Positions 48,801 to 57,116 of a stretch of 64,000 nt of DNA are shown here, piece after piece. Location: NCBI RefSeq assembly GCF_000725485.1, contig NZ_JOAG01000039.1, forward strand, positions 17,510 through 81,509, read 5' to 3'. A model generated the notes under the pieces. The model had not been told where the DNA came from and ran no database searches. It saw nothing but the letters and a program-made list of their open reading frames with translations. Numbering within the stretch: position 1 is the first letter of the stretch; the number at the start of each line of letters is the position of its first letter. The position numbers and the translations under genes were made by a program. Source of the stretch: Nonomuraea candida (GTDB taxonomy: Bacteria; Actinomycetota; Actinomycetes; Streptosporangiales; Streptosporangiaceae).

Positions 48801-50407
48801 GCCGCCCTCCCTTCGATTGCCGGAAGATCTTGGCCCGCTGCTTGGGCTTCGAGTTGGGCCATGTGGGCTCGCCAGCGTTGGCGTTCGGCCACGGTGCGGA
48901 GGAGACGGACGGCCAGCGGCGGCACGTTGGCGTCTCCGGCCGGGACGGGCCTCCACACGTAGCGGTGTGGGTCTGGTGCTTGGTCGGTCTGGCCGAGGGC
49001 TTCCAGGACCCAGGTGCGGCGGTCCTGCTTGTGTTCGGCCAGGGTCTTGTTCGACCACTTGCGGGAGACCAGGACGCGGCGTCCGGCGTAGCCGAGGTGT
49101 TGGGGCTTGTGGGCCTTGCCACGGCACCGCCCCGGGACCATTCCGGCCTTGGCTCCCTTGGGCTGTACGCCGTAGCGGAGCCAGTTGGCGCAGGTGGGCG
49201 AGCAGGGTTCGAAGCGCAGTGCCTCAGCCAGGCGGGCAGCATGATCGCGGCGAGCCGGGTCGTCGGCGTCGAGGCTTTCGCCAAGTGACTTGGTCAGGTA
49301 CTTCGACAGGTAGCGGATGCACTGGTCGGCGTCGGGAGTGCCGGCCAGGACGCCTTGCACGTCCACCTGGGTGCCGAAGCGGATCACGTGCAGGGGTTCG
49401 GCCGTTTCGTCGGCGTCGAGCTGGTCGAGGGCTTCGTCCCAGGTGGGCAGGACCTCGCCCGTGGCCGGATCGACGTAACCGGTCTGGTCGTTCCAGACGG
49501 GCAGGTGTTCGCCGTCGAAGACGACCCGGTCGGCCGGGGGCCACCACACCTGGTGGTAGGTGGCCGCCGCGATCTGCTTGATCTCGGCTCGGGGCAGGGT
49601 ACCTCTGATCGCCATGTGCAGGTGTGGCGCGAGCCGCTTCTGAGGCTCCACGGCGGCGAAGTACTGCACGTCGTACCCCGCGACCCGTCGAAGGTTCTGG
49701 ACGAAGCGATCGACCAGCTTGGAGAAGTGCAGCGCGTCCCGAGCCGCCCGCGTGTAGTCGTACGTCCCGGGATCGACGGGGACGCCGTCGCGGATCTTGC
49801 CGTAGCTGGGCAGGGTCAGCGTGATGAAGAGCGATGGGCGGTAGACCTTGCCGTCCGAGCTGGTGAACGTTCGGCCGAGGGTCGTGTTGGTCATCTTGCG
49901 CCGGGGCAGGTCCGGCGCGTCCTGGCGGCGTCGGGTTGATCGGGCGCGCTTTGCGGTCGTCCGGCCGAGGACATTGCCGCGCATTCCGGAGGCGTTGATC
50001 TCGTCGTCCAGGCCGGAGAGGACGGCGTCCAGCTCGGTGGTGTCTTCACCGGCCTGCTCGGCGCTGTCACGGCGGGCTTGCATGTCGGCGCGGAACTCAA
50101 TCAGCCAGTGTTGTTCGTCGTTCGGCTCGTCCGGCGTGACGGCCGGTTCGTGGTCGAGATGCCAGCCTTCCCGACATTGCGCCATGCGGAGTTGCCGGTT
50201 GCGCTTGGCGCACGGCGGGCAGACGGCCTCCATCGTGGCCCCGCAGGGGACATCGATGATCTCGTTCTGCCCGGTCTGGAGGTCCATGCGCCTGAGTGCG
50301 ACGGGGCGGATGCACACGCCGTACTGCTTGGCGACCTCCAGAGCGACGTCACGCGCCCACGGCATCCTCAGCCGTTCGGCCCGGGGCAGAGCGCGATCGT
50401 AGGTCAT
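48797..50407 (-). CDS. rep: Rolling-circle replication initiator (RepSA-like)
   Basis: 536 aa. PHLHMAIRG is a HUH-type metal site, and IRYLSKYLTKS has the conserved catalytic Tyr/Lys arrangement of RepSA proteins. An N-terminal zinc-like CPPCAKRN and later CSPTC lie outside that core. It nicks the double-strand origin to start rolling-circle replication of the excised element. ATG at 50407 follows GGGGAGGAG; in-frame starts upstream (to 50521) are rejected because a 50-aa gene occupies that space in another frame. Confidence 0.88.
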   Translation of the reverse strand: MTYDRALPRAERLRMPWARDVALEVAKQYGVCIRPVALRRMDLQTGQNEIIDVPCGATMEAVCPPCAKRNRQLRMAQCREGWHLDHEPAVTPDEPNDEQHWLIEFRADMQARRDSAEQAGEDTTELDAVLSGLDDEINASGMRGNVLGRTTAKRARSTRRRQDAPDLPRRKMTNTTLGRTFTSSDGKVYRPSLFITLTLPSYGKIRDGVPVDPGTYDYTRAARDALHFSKLVDRFVQNLRRVAGYDVQYFAAVEPQKRLAPHLHMAIRGTLPRAEIKQIAAATYHQVWWPPADRVVFDGEHLPVWNDQTGYVDPATGEVLPTWDEALDQLDADETAEPLHVIRFGTQVDVQGVLAGTPDADQCIRYLSKYLTKSLGESLDADDPARRDHAARLAEALRFEPCSPTCANWLRYGVQPKGAKAGMVPGRCRGKAHKPQHLGYAGRRVLVSRKWSNKTLAEHKQDRRTWVLEALGQTDQAPDPHRYVWRPVPAGDANVPPLAVRLLRTVAERQRWRAHMAQLEAQAAGQDLPAIEGRAA

Positions 50408-50556
50408 CGCTCCTCCCCTTCGTCGGCGACGATGAGAGCGCCCTGACCGCATTCGCGGCACTCGACGGCGCCGGGCTCCAGGTCGAGCCAGAGGGTGTTG
50501 TCGCAGAGGCAGGACGAGCAACGCAGCCCTTCCAGCAGGTAGGCCATGTCACGCAT
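50404..50556 (-). CDS. 50-aa zinc-ribbon protein
   Basis: 50 aa, with RCSSCLCDNTLWL and VECRECGQGAL giving two CxxC knuckles. Coupled at both ends: ATG within the stop region of the gene above, TGA overlapping the rep ATG. This spacing is typical of the small genes between tra and rep in AICEs. Function unknown; it may bind DNA or Rep. Confidence 0.7.
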   Translation of the reverse strand: MRDMAYLLEGLRCSSCLCDNTLWLDLEPGAVECRECGQGALIVADEGEER

Positions 50557-50749
50557 CGGGACTCACCTCCGTCTCGGTCATCTCGGCGCACAGCCGGTAT
50601 CGGTCGTCGTAGGGGTGGGCGAGCACGTGGGCCTGGAAGAGCTCGAAGACCCGCATGCGGGGTAGGTCGCGAGCCGTCAGCAGGACCATCAGCGAGCGGC
50701 CGGCGACGAGGTCGAGTTCGTCGGCGGTGCCGTGGAAGCAGACCCTCAT
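50549..50749 (-). CDS. Small hypothetical AICE protein
   Basis: 66 aa without recognisable domain (VCFHGTADELDLVAGRSLM, then AHPYDDRYRLCAEM). GGGAGGG precedes its ATG at 50749, which overlaps the tra stop. It occupies the place where pSAM2-like elements carry spread (spd) genes, but it has no membrane helix. Confidence 0.65.
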   Translation of the reverse strand: MRVCFHGTADELDLVAGRSLMVLLTARDLPRMRVFELFQAHVLAHPYDDRYRLCAEMTETEVSPDA

Positions 50750-52164
50750 GCGGCCCTCCCGAAGGCATCGGCCATGGCACGGATGTCCTGATCGGAGACG
50801 TACGCGGCGCGGACGCGGATTGGCTCGGGACTGGTCTCCAGCCGGACATAGCCCACCCCCGCGCCCAGCTCCGGGACGGGTGAGATGTGATCGGCCAGCG
50901 CGCCACGGTCGCGTGCGCCGTCACCGAGGACCATGTCCACCTGTTCCGACTCGTCCAGCCGGAGCGCGATCTTGTCGGGGAACAGGTTGCGGATGTTCAT
51001 GACCTCCTTGCGCGGGTCCTGGAGAGCCGCGAGGACGCTGACGCCGACCGCTCGGCCCTGTGTGGTGAGCGTGGCCAGCGCGGCGCTGATGCGCTGCCGG
51101 AGCTGGCGGTCTGTCTGGTACGCGGTCAGGAACGCCACTTCGTCGACCACGACCAGGACGAACGGGTCCTCGACGGTCGGCGTGTGGGAGCGCTGGAGGC
51201 ATGCGAAGCGTGCGGCCCGTTTCTGCATGATGTTGACGGCCTGGTCGAGCAGGTCGGCGCACTCTTCTGGCGTGGCGGCGTACCGTGAGCCGAACAGGGC
51301 GCGGCCGTAGGACAGTTCCATGAGCTTGGGGTCCAGCGCCCAGAGCTCGGCCAGGCCCTCAGCCACGGCGGGGAGGAGCCCGCGGATCGCGGACCACAGG
51401 ATCGAGCCCTTGCCGGCCCCGGTCGCGCCGGCCACGAGGACATGGGTGCCGTGCACCTTGAGTAGCCAGGGTTGGCCGCCTTCACATTTGCCGACCTCGA
51501 TCGCATCCACCGTGGCCGCGTGGGGCATGGGACGGGCCGGGATGGGGATGGCCAGCGGATCGTGCCGTGGGAAGGTCAGGCTGAGCCGTCCGGCCTTGGC
51601 GAGGGCGACGCGGCAGGAGGTAGCGCCGAAGCCCTGGGCAAGGTGGTCGACGCGATCGGCCCAGTCCTTGACCGCCTGGCCCTTGAGCATGCGCACGGTG
51701 ACCAGGTCGGCCCACGGGGTGCAGGTGACTTTGCCGAGGCGGGGCAGGTAATCACGTCCTCGAAGGTTCCTGCCGAGGCCGGAGACGATCATCACGGGCT
51801 GCCAGTGCCGCCGGTAGATCCAGACCAGCCGCCACCAGGCTTGCAGGCGGCGACCGATCAGACGGACGAACGACCCGCGATCGGTCAGCGCCCAGGCGGC
51901 CAATCCGACGGATGTGGGCGCGGTCAGAAGGAGTGCGGTCTGCCAGCCGTACAGGAGGGTGAGCGCGCCCGGAGCGACGGCGGCGAGCATGGCGATGGGG
52001 TGTCGCCAGGTTGTCCGGATCAGTCCGGCCACGACACGCGCGGCGAAGATGATCAGGGTGAAGATGGCGGGCGTGGTGACGACGGCCGGGCGGAAGACGA
52101 CGGCCGTGTCGGGCGTGGTGGTGACCAGGTCGCGTGCCTGGTCGCCGGGGAGTCGCCTGAACAT
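50746..52164 (-). CDS. tra: FtsK/SpoIIIE-type conjugal DNA translocase (TraSA-like)
   Basis: 472 aa. Two N-terminal hydrophobic segments (about 30-50 and 57-93), then a RecA-like motor with Walker A GATGAGKGS and Walker B VLVVVDEVA, and a sensor-like region GRAVGVSVLAALQDPRKEV. This single protein moves double-stranded plasmid DNA between mycelia in actinomycete conjugation. ATG at 52164. It starts a coupled run tra, 66-aa, 50-aa, rep, xis, int. Confidence 0.9.
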   Translation of the reverse strand: MFRRLPGDQARDLVTTTPDTAVVFRPAVVTTPAIFTLIIFAARVVAGLIRTTWRHPIAMLAAVAPGALTLLYGWQTALLLTAPTSVGLAAWALTDRGSFVRLIGRRLQAWWRLVWIYRRHWQPVMIVSGLGRNLRGRDYLPRLGKVTCTPWADLVTVRMLKGQAVKDWADRVDHLAQGFGATSCRVALAKAGRLSLTFPRHDPLAIPIPARPMPHAATVDAIEVGKCEGGQPWLLKVHGTHVLVAGATGAGKGSILWSAIRGLLPAVAEGLAELWALDPKLMELSYGRALFGSRYAATPEECADLLDQAVNIMQKRAARFACLQRSHTPTVEDPFVLVVVDEVAFLTAYQTDRQLRQRISAALATLTTQGRAVGVSVLAALQDPRKEVMNIRNLFPDKIALRLDESEQVDMVLGDGARDRGALADHISPVPELGAGVGYVRLETSPEPIRVRAAYVSDQDIRAMADAFGRAA

Positions 52165-52253
52165 AAGCTTGATGCCTCTCGTGATGTGGAAGTCAGGGGA
52201 GAACCGAAGGGGCCGCCGGAAGTTGGCGCTTCTGGCGGCCCCGCCTTACCTGG

Positions 52254-52568
52254 TCAGGCCGCCCCGGGGGTGGCCTGGTCGGGGGCCGACTGTTCGGCGT
52301 GCAGACGCTCGCAGTCGGCCAGGTAGCGAGCGGCGGCGGTGAAGATCTCGCGGGCGGTGGCCACGTCGGTGGAGGTGACCGGCCCGGCTCCGGTGGTGGA
52401 GATGTGCACGTCCGCGTCGCGGGAGCTGATCTCCAGGTACGGCCGGGGGCCGTTGAACAGCATTCCGGCGCTCACCCGCAGGCCCGGCGTGTGGAACGAG
52501 ATGGACAGATGGGGTGCGGAGTCCGGCCGCATCGACAACGTGGCGTAGGTGTACGGGCCGGAGCTCAC
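52254..52568 (-). CDS. Small hypothetical AICE protein downstream of pra
   Basis: 104 aa, no recognised domain; beta-rich start (YTYATLSMRPDSAPHLSISF) and helical end. GTG at 52568 overlaps the pra-like stop, so it is co-translated with it. Often found in this position in pSAM2-like elements, function unknown. Confidence 0.6.
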   Translation of the reverse strand: MSSGPYTYATLSMRPDSAPHLSISFHTPGLRVSAGMLFNGPRPYLEISSRDADVHISTTGAGPVTSTDVATAREIFTAAARYLADCERLHAEQSAPDQATPGAA

Positions 52569-52981
52569 GCCGCCGCCTCCTTACTGGCCGGCGCCTGCTG
52601 CTGCCTGGGGCGGGCGGGCTTCATGCCGGTGGCCCGGTAGGAGTAGGCCAGCCGTCCGGCCGCGTTTACGTACGGCGTCACGGTCATGCCAGTGAACTCC
52701 ACCGGAGCGATCGGCAGACCCGCCAGCGGAGGCGGCGCGACCGGCTCCGTCTCCGAGAGGATCTTGACCGCAATCGTCTTCTGTCCGGCCTTGAGCGTGG
52801 CGTCGCCGTCCATGACGGGGACCTGCCAGACCGGCTCACCGGTCGTCTTGTCCCTGGCGAAGACGGTCTTGCCGCCGGTCGAGGCCTCGAAGTTCTTGAC
52901 CGGCTCGACCTGGCCGACGAGGAAGCAGCCGTGCGGGAACGCCTGCTCGAAGCTGATCGGGATGGGGCCTTGCATTGCCAT
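52565..52981 (-). CDS. pra: Pra-like activator of replication, integration and excision
   Basis: 138 aa. MQGPIPISFEQAFPHG, PVWQVPVMDGDATLKAG and PVEFTGMTVTPYVN recall proteins annotated as plasmid replication, integration and excision activator. In pSAM2, Pra switches on rep-xis-int. ATG at 52981 follows GGAGGA. A candidate KorSA operator lies 44 bp upstream, matching the pSAM2 circuit in which KorSA represses pra. Confidence 0.8.
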   Translation of the reverse strand: MAMQGPIPISFEQAFPHGCFLVGQVEPVKNFEASTGGKTVFARDKTTGEPVWQVPVMDGDATLKAGQKTIAVKILSETEPVAPPPLAGLPIAPVEFTGMTVTPYVNAAGRLAYSYRATGMKPARPRQQQAPASKEAAA

Positions 52982-53024
52982 GGGTGTTCCTCCGTTCAGC
53001 GGGGAGAGCTCTTCATTCGCTCGT

Positions 53025-53078
53025 CCACTTGTCCGCTTAAGTTGAGAGTAGGAGATCGCAACTCGTCCGCACAAGTGG
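53025..53078. promoter_or_regulatory. Candidate KorSA operators upstream of pra
   Basis: CCACTTGTCCGCTTAAG at 53025-53041, and on the opposite strand a copy starting CCACTTGTGCG at 53078-53068. The two sites face each other across about 20 bp. The same motif occurs upstream of the GntR gene. Confidence 0.65.
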
Positions 53079-53103
53079 TTGAGCGGTAAGTGGCGGGTAA
53101 GAG

Positions 53104-53820
53104 TTAGCTCACCTTGAAGACATCTTCGAGCTCGTGAAGGCTCCCGGGCAGGGCCAGGCTGATCACCATCAGAACGTTGCCGGCCGGGTCATGCACGGTA
53201 GCCAGCACGCCGAGGACCGGGTTGGACGATCCCAGGAGGTCGGCTTCCTCCTTGGAGGGCTTGCGTGCGCTGACACGTTCGGTCATGTGGTCGAAGCGCA
53301 GGTGCTTGACGGCCTGGAGGTGCTGACGGATGCCCCGCCGTAGAGGCTCGGGCTTCTCCAGATCGGTGCCGATGGCATGCTCCAGCGGCACCCAGATCGT
53401 CTCTACAGCGGAGATCACATCAGCTTGCCGCGCCAGCCGCTTGCGTACGACGACGGGGGTCTTCTCCGCGACGCCCAGCAGACGCGCGACATGCCGAGGA
53501 GCCGGGACGCGCCCAGCCTCCAGGACGGCATCGGCACTTTCGCCCTGCTCGGCTGTGCTCAGGCTCGGGTGTACTCGATCGGCCGCGCTCTGCGGGCGGC
53601 CTTTGACGAAGGACCCACGACCGTGCTCACGTTCGATCCATCCCTGCATGGCTAGGGTCTGGAGGGCACGCACGACTGTGGTCCGGCCTACGCCAAGTTC
53701 GCGCACGAGTTGAGTCTCGGACGGCAGCATGTCACCGGGGGCGTACTCGCCCGACTCGATCCGTTCTTGGATCGTCCGCATGACCTGCGCGTATTTCGGT
53801 GGGGCGAAATCCATGCCCAT
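53104..53820 (-). CDS. korSA: GntR/UTRA-family repressor (KorSA-like)
   Basis: 238 aa. N-terminal winged helix (KYAQVMRTIQERIESGEY ... LPSETQLVRELGVGRTTV ... GWIEREHGRGSFV), then a UTRA effector domain ending with MVISLALPGSLHEL. KorSA represses pra and its own gene in pSAM2, keeping the element integrated. ATG at 53820 (53814 possible). One operator-like palindrome sits 22 bp upstream, so autoregulation is likely. Confidence 0.87.
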   Translation of the reverse strand: MGMDFAPPKYAQVMRTIQERIESGEYAPGDMLPSETQLVRELGVGRTTVVRALQTLAMQGWIEREHGRGSFVKGRPQSAADRVHPSLSTAEQGESADAVLEAGRVPAPRHVARLLGVAEKTPVVVRKRLARQADVISAVETIWVPLEHAIGTDLEKPEPLRRGIRQHLQAVKHLRFDHMTERVSARKPSKEEADLLGSSNPVLGVLATVHDPAGNVLMVISLALPGSLHELEDVFKVS

Positions 53821-53841
53821 CTCAACCGCCCGTTCACTCTT

Positions 53842-53858
53842 CCACTTGTGCGCATAAG
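53842..53858. promoter_or_regulatory. Candidate KorSA operator upstream of korSA
   Basis: CCACTTGTGCGCATAAG. The inner CTTGTGCGCATAAG is a near-perfect palindrome (one mismatched pair). It differs from the pra-side copy at only two positions. Confidence 0.65.
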
Positions 53859-53923
53859 CACAGTACCGGCTGAGGCATCGCCTGTCAGTGGCCCTCGTTC
53901 AAAGACAGCAGGATGTAACCGGC

Positions 53924-54364
53924 TCAAGAGCCACTGATCAGGGCCACACACTTGCGGCAGGCCCGGGGTGCCTCAGGAGAGAAGGTCACCGACCAACCGC
54001 ACATCGGTAGCGGTTCGGCCGGCGACGAGCAGACGGCAACTTTGGTGTTGGCGTCCACCGCGTGCAGCTCGACCGTCGGCCCCGTCTTCGACCATCCGGT
54101 CATGTACGCCGGGGGAGAAGCCACCCCGATCGGCTCTTTCAGATCGAGATCGTCCCAACGCAGCGGCCAGCGCTGCACCCCAAGTGGTAGGTCATGGGGG
54201 TCGTCATCGAGCTTGACCAGGGCCGTCGTGCCATTGCGGAGCACCGCCACCACCACGCCCTCACGGCCGACCAACGCCGAGCCGTAGACGCAGGTGCTCG
54301 AATGGCTATGGAAGGTCTTCACGATCTTCGCCCGAAGGCCGACCCGCGAGCTTGCCCAGCTCAC
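53924..54364 (-). CDS. Hypothetical protein with C-terminal Cys motif
   Basis: 146 aa, unrecognised. The middle (VVVAVLRNGTTALVKLDDD) looks like an SH3-like barrel. The end has CGWSVTFSPEAPRACRKC, a possible zinc site. GTG at 54364 is chosen because it overlaps the TGA of the upstream gene. Last of three coupled small genes upstream of korSA. Confidence 0.55.
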   Translation of the reverse strand: MSWASSRVGLRAKIVKTFHSHSSTCVYGSALVGREGVVVAVLRNGTTALVKLDDDPHDLPLGVQRWPLRWDDLDLKEPIGVASPPAYMTGWSKTGPTVELHAVDANTKVAVCSSPAEPLPMCGWSVTFSPEAPRACRKCVALISGS

Positions 54365-54687
54365 AACGGATCCGCGTACGTAGGGCGATTGATCGGGACA
54401 TGGCGGGAGCGGAGTTCGGCGTAACGCATCGCGATCCGGCGAGCTGCCCTAAAAGGATCACGCGCCGGATGCCAGGCGTAAATGACGCGCCGGCGATCGG
54501 TATTCCAGCCGGTACGCCACCAAAAGCGTTCGCCGTCGCACCAGACGACCAGACCGACCCAGACCGAAACCAGAGCCAGACCGTAACCGTCATGGACATC
54601 GGAATTGATTCCGTCCCGGCGCAGAGCGTCCCGAAGAAGCTCTGCCGATCGGCACGGATCCATGCTGATCATTACCGGAGCGATCAT
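54361..54687 (-). CDS. Hypothetical AICE protein
   Basis: 108 aa, no named family. VWVGLVVWCDGERFWWRTG is a Trp-rich beta segment, followed by an Arg-rich helical end (DPFRAARRIAMRYAELRSR). ATG at 54687 overlaps the preceding stop; M7 is also possible. Found in a three-gene coupled set, function unknown. Confidence 0.55.
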   Translation of the reverse strand: MIAPVMISMDPCRSAELLRDALRRDGINSDVHDGYGLALVSVWVGLVVWCDGERFWWRTGWNTDRRRVIYAWHPARDPFRAARRIAMRYAELRSRHVPINRPTYADPL

Positions 54688-55097
54688 TTGCCCACCCGGT
54701 CAAATCGCACGGCACCGGCCGGATCGACATAAGCGCGGAAGATCTCGCGGAGCGTCCAGGTGTGTCCGCCGACCCCGAAGTCGTAGACCCTGTGCCGGAT
54801 GATGCCCTTGATCGGGGTCTCACGCTCCATGCTGCGCATCGCAGTGCGCAGCTCGTCCATCGCGGTGGCCTGGAACGTAGTCCATCCGCTCAGACCAGGC
54901 GTTTCGCCGTTCTCGCCGAGAATACGGATCTCCCACTCGAAACCCTCTTGCGGCGTTTCAGTAGGACCGTCGCAGTGCAGGCAGTCCTCCTGTGCGGACG
55001 CGGCCAGGCCCAGCCCGGCGGCCGCCATGTGTCCACGGCGAGTGACGATCTTCCAGCCTCGCCCTTCGCACTCTGTGCATCTAACTGGCGTTGTCAT
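54684..55097 (-). CDS. Hypothetical protein with DnaJ-like zinc knuckles
   Basis: 137 aa. CTECEGRGW near the N-terminus and CLHCDG later form the CxxCxGxG-type knuckles seen in DnaJ zinc domains. The rest is unassigned. ATG at 55097; an in-frame ATG at 55109 would add four residues. First of three coupled genes. Confidence 0.55.
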   Translation of the reverse strand: MTTPVRCTECEGRGWKIVTRRGHMAAAGLGLAASAQEDCLHCDGPTETPQEGFEWEIRILGENGETPGLSGWTTFQATAMDELRTAMRSMERETPIKGIIRHRVYDFGVGGHTWTLREIFRAYVDPAGAVRFDRVGK

Positions 55098-55217
55098 GCC
55101 GGACAGCATGAATGCCCATACTTTTCAGACCTATCTCACGCTGATATAGCAGGAGTGCATATAGGCTCAGCCGCGAAGCGGGACATCATTCCGGTATCTG
55201 GAGCCGGAGGTCTGAGA

Positions 55218-56435
55218 ATGCAGAATGGCGCGTTCGATCCAATTGAGCTACCTGCTGCAGTCTGGGATCAGGACGAAACACGGGAACTGCTCAAGAAACG
55301 CGACATTGCCGGACTTTTCAGCCTTGCCCGCAAATACGGTGCCAGCCAGGTCCGCATAGGCACCGCCACCGGACTCGGCCAGCCTCGCGTCAACAAGATC
55401 CTCAACGGCAGCGGGACCGTCAAAGAACTCGCCGTCATCGAACGCGTCGCCACCGGCCTGCACCTACCTGACCACGCCCGCATGCTCCTCGGCCTGGCCC
55501 CACTCAACGGAACAGGCGAGATCGGCGACGAGGACGACGAGCACGAGCAGCAAGCCCAGGAACTTGCCGAACTGTTGGACGGCGCAGCCACCATCGACGC
55601 AACGACGGTCATGATCCTGCGCACCGACACCAACAACCTCCGCCTCCTGGACCGGCGCCTTGGCGGAGTCGCCATCGCCGACAAGATGCGCGCCCAGATC
55701 TCCCAGATCCAGCGCGCTCACCGCCACGCCGTACGCCTCGGAGTGCGAGCCGAGTTGGCTCATCTATTGGCGGAAACCGCCTCACTGGCGGGATGGCAGG
55801 CCATCAACGCCCTGGCCCTCAAAGACGCCTGGCACCACTACGAGCGAGCCAAGGCGGCCGCATACGAGGCAAACGATCCCGCCGTCCTGGCCTACGTCTC
55901 CGGCGAACAGGCGTACGTCCTCATGGAGCTCGGCCGCCCCGCCGAGGCCACCGACCTACTCCAGCACGTTCACGCCCAGCACCACGCCCGCGTACCCGTG
56001 CGACTGCGTACCTGGCTTTCAGCCGCCGAAGCCGAAGCCGCCGCAATCCTGGGCGACGAGACCACCTGCCGCCGCGCTCTTGACCAAGCGACCTCTCTGC
56101 TCCCAGAGGGAGACGCCGATCCCGACATGCCCTATCTCTCGATCAACACTCACCACCTCGCCCGATGGCGCGGCAACTGTCTAGTCCGCTTCGGTGACCC
56201 TGCCACTGTCGAAGACCTACGCTCAGCTTTGGCCGGGATGGATGGCACCTACAACCGCGCTGAGTCTGGCGTTCGGTGCGACCTGGGTCACGCGCTACTT
56301 GCGGCTGGCGACCCGGAAGCCGCCCAACCTCACATCCACCGCGCCCAGCACCTCGCAACCATGACCGGCAGCCGCCGGCAACGCCGCCGCATCGACGAGC
56401 TGACCAGAGCCGTCAGCCGCGCGCTTGGCGGCTAA
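55218..56435 (+). CDS. XRE-like regulator with helical repeat domain
   Basis: 405 aa. Residues about 22-75 form a helix-turn-helix (SLARKYGASQVRIGTATGL ... RVNKILNGSG). The remaining about 280 residues are TPR-like helices, including ALKDAWHHYERAKAAAYEAND. Such proteins are frequent AICE regulators of unknown signal. ATG at 55218 has GGAGG 7 nt upstream; longer in-frame starts back to 54762 are rejected. Its 3' end overlaps the convergent Nudix gene by 23 bp. Confidence 0.75.
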   Translation: MQNGAFDPIELPAAVWDQDETRELLKKRDIAGLFSLARKYGASQVRIGTATGLGQPRVNKILNGSGTVKELAVIERVATGLHLPDHARMLLGLAPLNGTGEIGDEDDEHEQQAQELAELLDGAATIDATTVMILRTDTNNLRLLDRRLGGVAIADKMRAQISQIQRAHRHAVRLGVRAELAHLLAETASLAGWQAINALALKDAWHHYERAKAAAYEANDPAVLAYVSGEQAYVLMELGRPAEATDLLQHVHAQHHARVPVRLRTWLSAAEAEAAAILGDETTCRRALDQATSLLPEGDADPDMPYLSINTHHLARWRGNCLVRFGDPATVEDLRSALAGMDGTYNRAESGVRCDLGHALLAAGDPEAAQPHIHRAQHLATMTGSRRQRRRIDELTRAVSRALGG

Positions 56436-56976
56436 GCCACACTTGAGCCTGGAGCAATCCGATCAACGTCCCCGATGTCCAGATGTCCCCGCGGGCGACC
56501 ATGCCAGGGATCTCGGTCATGGGAATCCACTCGATCCGATCGGCCTCCACCTCACCCTCAGGCTTGCCCACCAGCTCGGCCCCGCGTCCGACGAACAGGA
56601 TGTGTTCGGAGTCGACCATCCCCGCCATTGGTTGATATGAGACCAGAAGCTCCAGGTTCTTCGGCCGATACCCGGTCTCCTCCTCCACCTCGCGCAGAGC
56701 GGTGACTCTGGGATCTTCTCCAGCCTCGATCAGCCCTCCAGGAAGCTCCCACCCCCACCGATCGAACACGAACCGATGCCGCCACATCAGCAAGACCCGA
56801 TCCTGCTCATCCAACACCACAGCGATCGCGGCTCGATCGAGATGTACGACGTGGTGCTCGAACCGCTCACCACCAGGGATCTCGACGTCGGCTAGCCCCA
56901 ACCGAATCCATCGGTTGTCGTAGATCAGCCGTTCCCCATGCACGAGCCAGCGTGTCAGCTCAGCGTCATCAGCCAC
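56413..56976 (-). CDS. Nudix hydrolase (Pif-like candidate)
   Basis: 187 aa. The Nudix box is GGLIEAGEDPRVTALREV followed by EEETGY, with all Glu ligands. Pif, the pSAM2 immunity factor that blocks redundant transfer between donors, has a Nudix motif, so a transfer-exclusion role is possible. Similarity to ADP-ribose/NDP-sugar pyrophosphatases is equally clear. GTG at 56976. Upstream lies about 140 bp of gap before the lower-G+C cargo. Confidence 0.75.
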   Translation of the reverse strand: MADDAELTRWLVHGERLIYDNRWIRLGLADVEIPGGERFEHHVVHLDRAAIAVVLDEQDRVLLMWRHRFVFDRWGWELPGGLIEAGEDPRVTALREVEEETGYRPKNLELLVSYQPMAGMVDSEHILFVGRGAELVGKPEGEVEADRIEWIPMTEIPGMVARGDIWTSGTLIGLLQAQVWLSRQARG

Positions 56977-57116
56977 ACCGCGAAGCTACCGTCTTGCACA
57001 CCTCTGGTACATGGCTTCCAGCCGATAGTCCACGGCGTCGAACCGGAGCAGGGGGTACCAGCGCCTATCTGTGGCATTACGAGTAGCAGACTCTCCGCGA
57101 CTCGGTACACGATCTA

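Noticed and set aside
50408..50521. Longer start for rep
   Set aside because: The extension reads Arg-rich shadow of the 50-aa zinc-ribbon gene; ATG 50407 has GGGGAGGAG.
53917..53943. TGTAAC-N16-GATCAG as another member of the promoter family
   Set aside because: Spacer of 16, and no plus-strand gene follows.
54762..55217. Longer start for the XRE regulator
   Set aside because: The extra residues overlap the zinc-knuckle gene on the other strand and have no domain; ATG 55218 has a good ribosome site.
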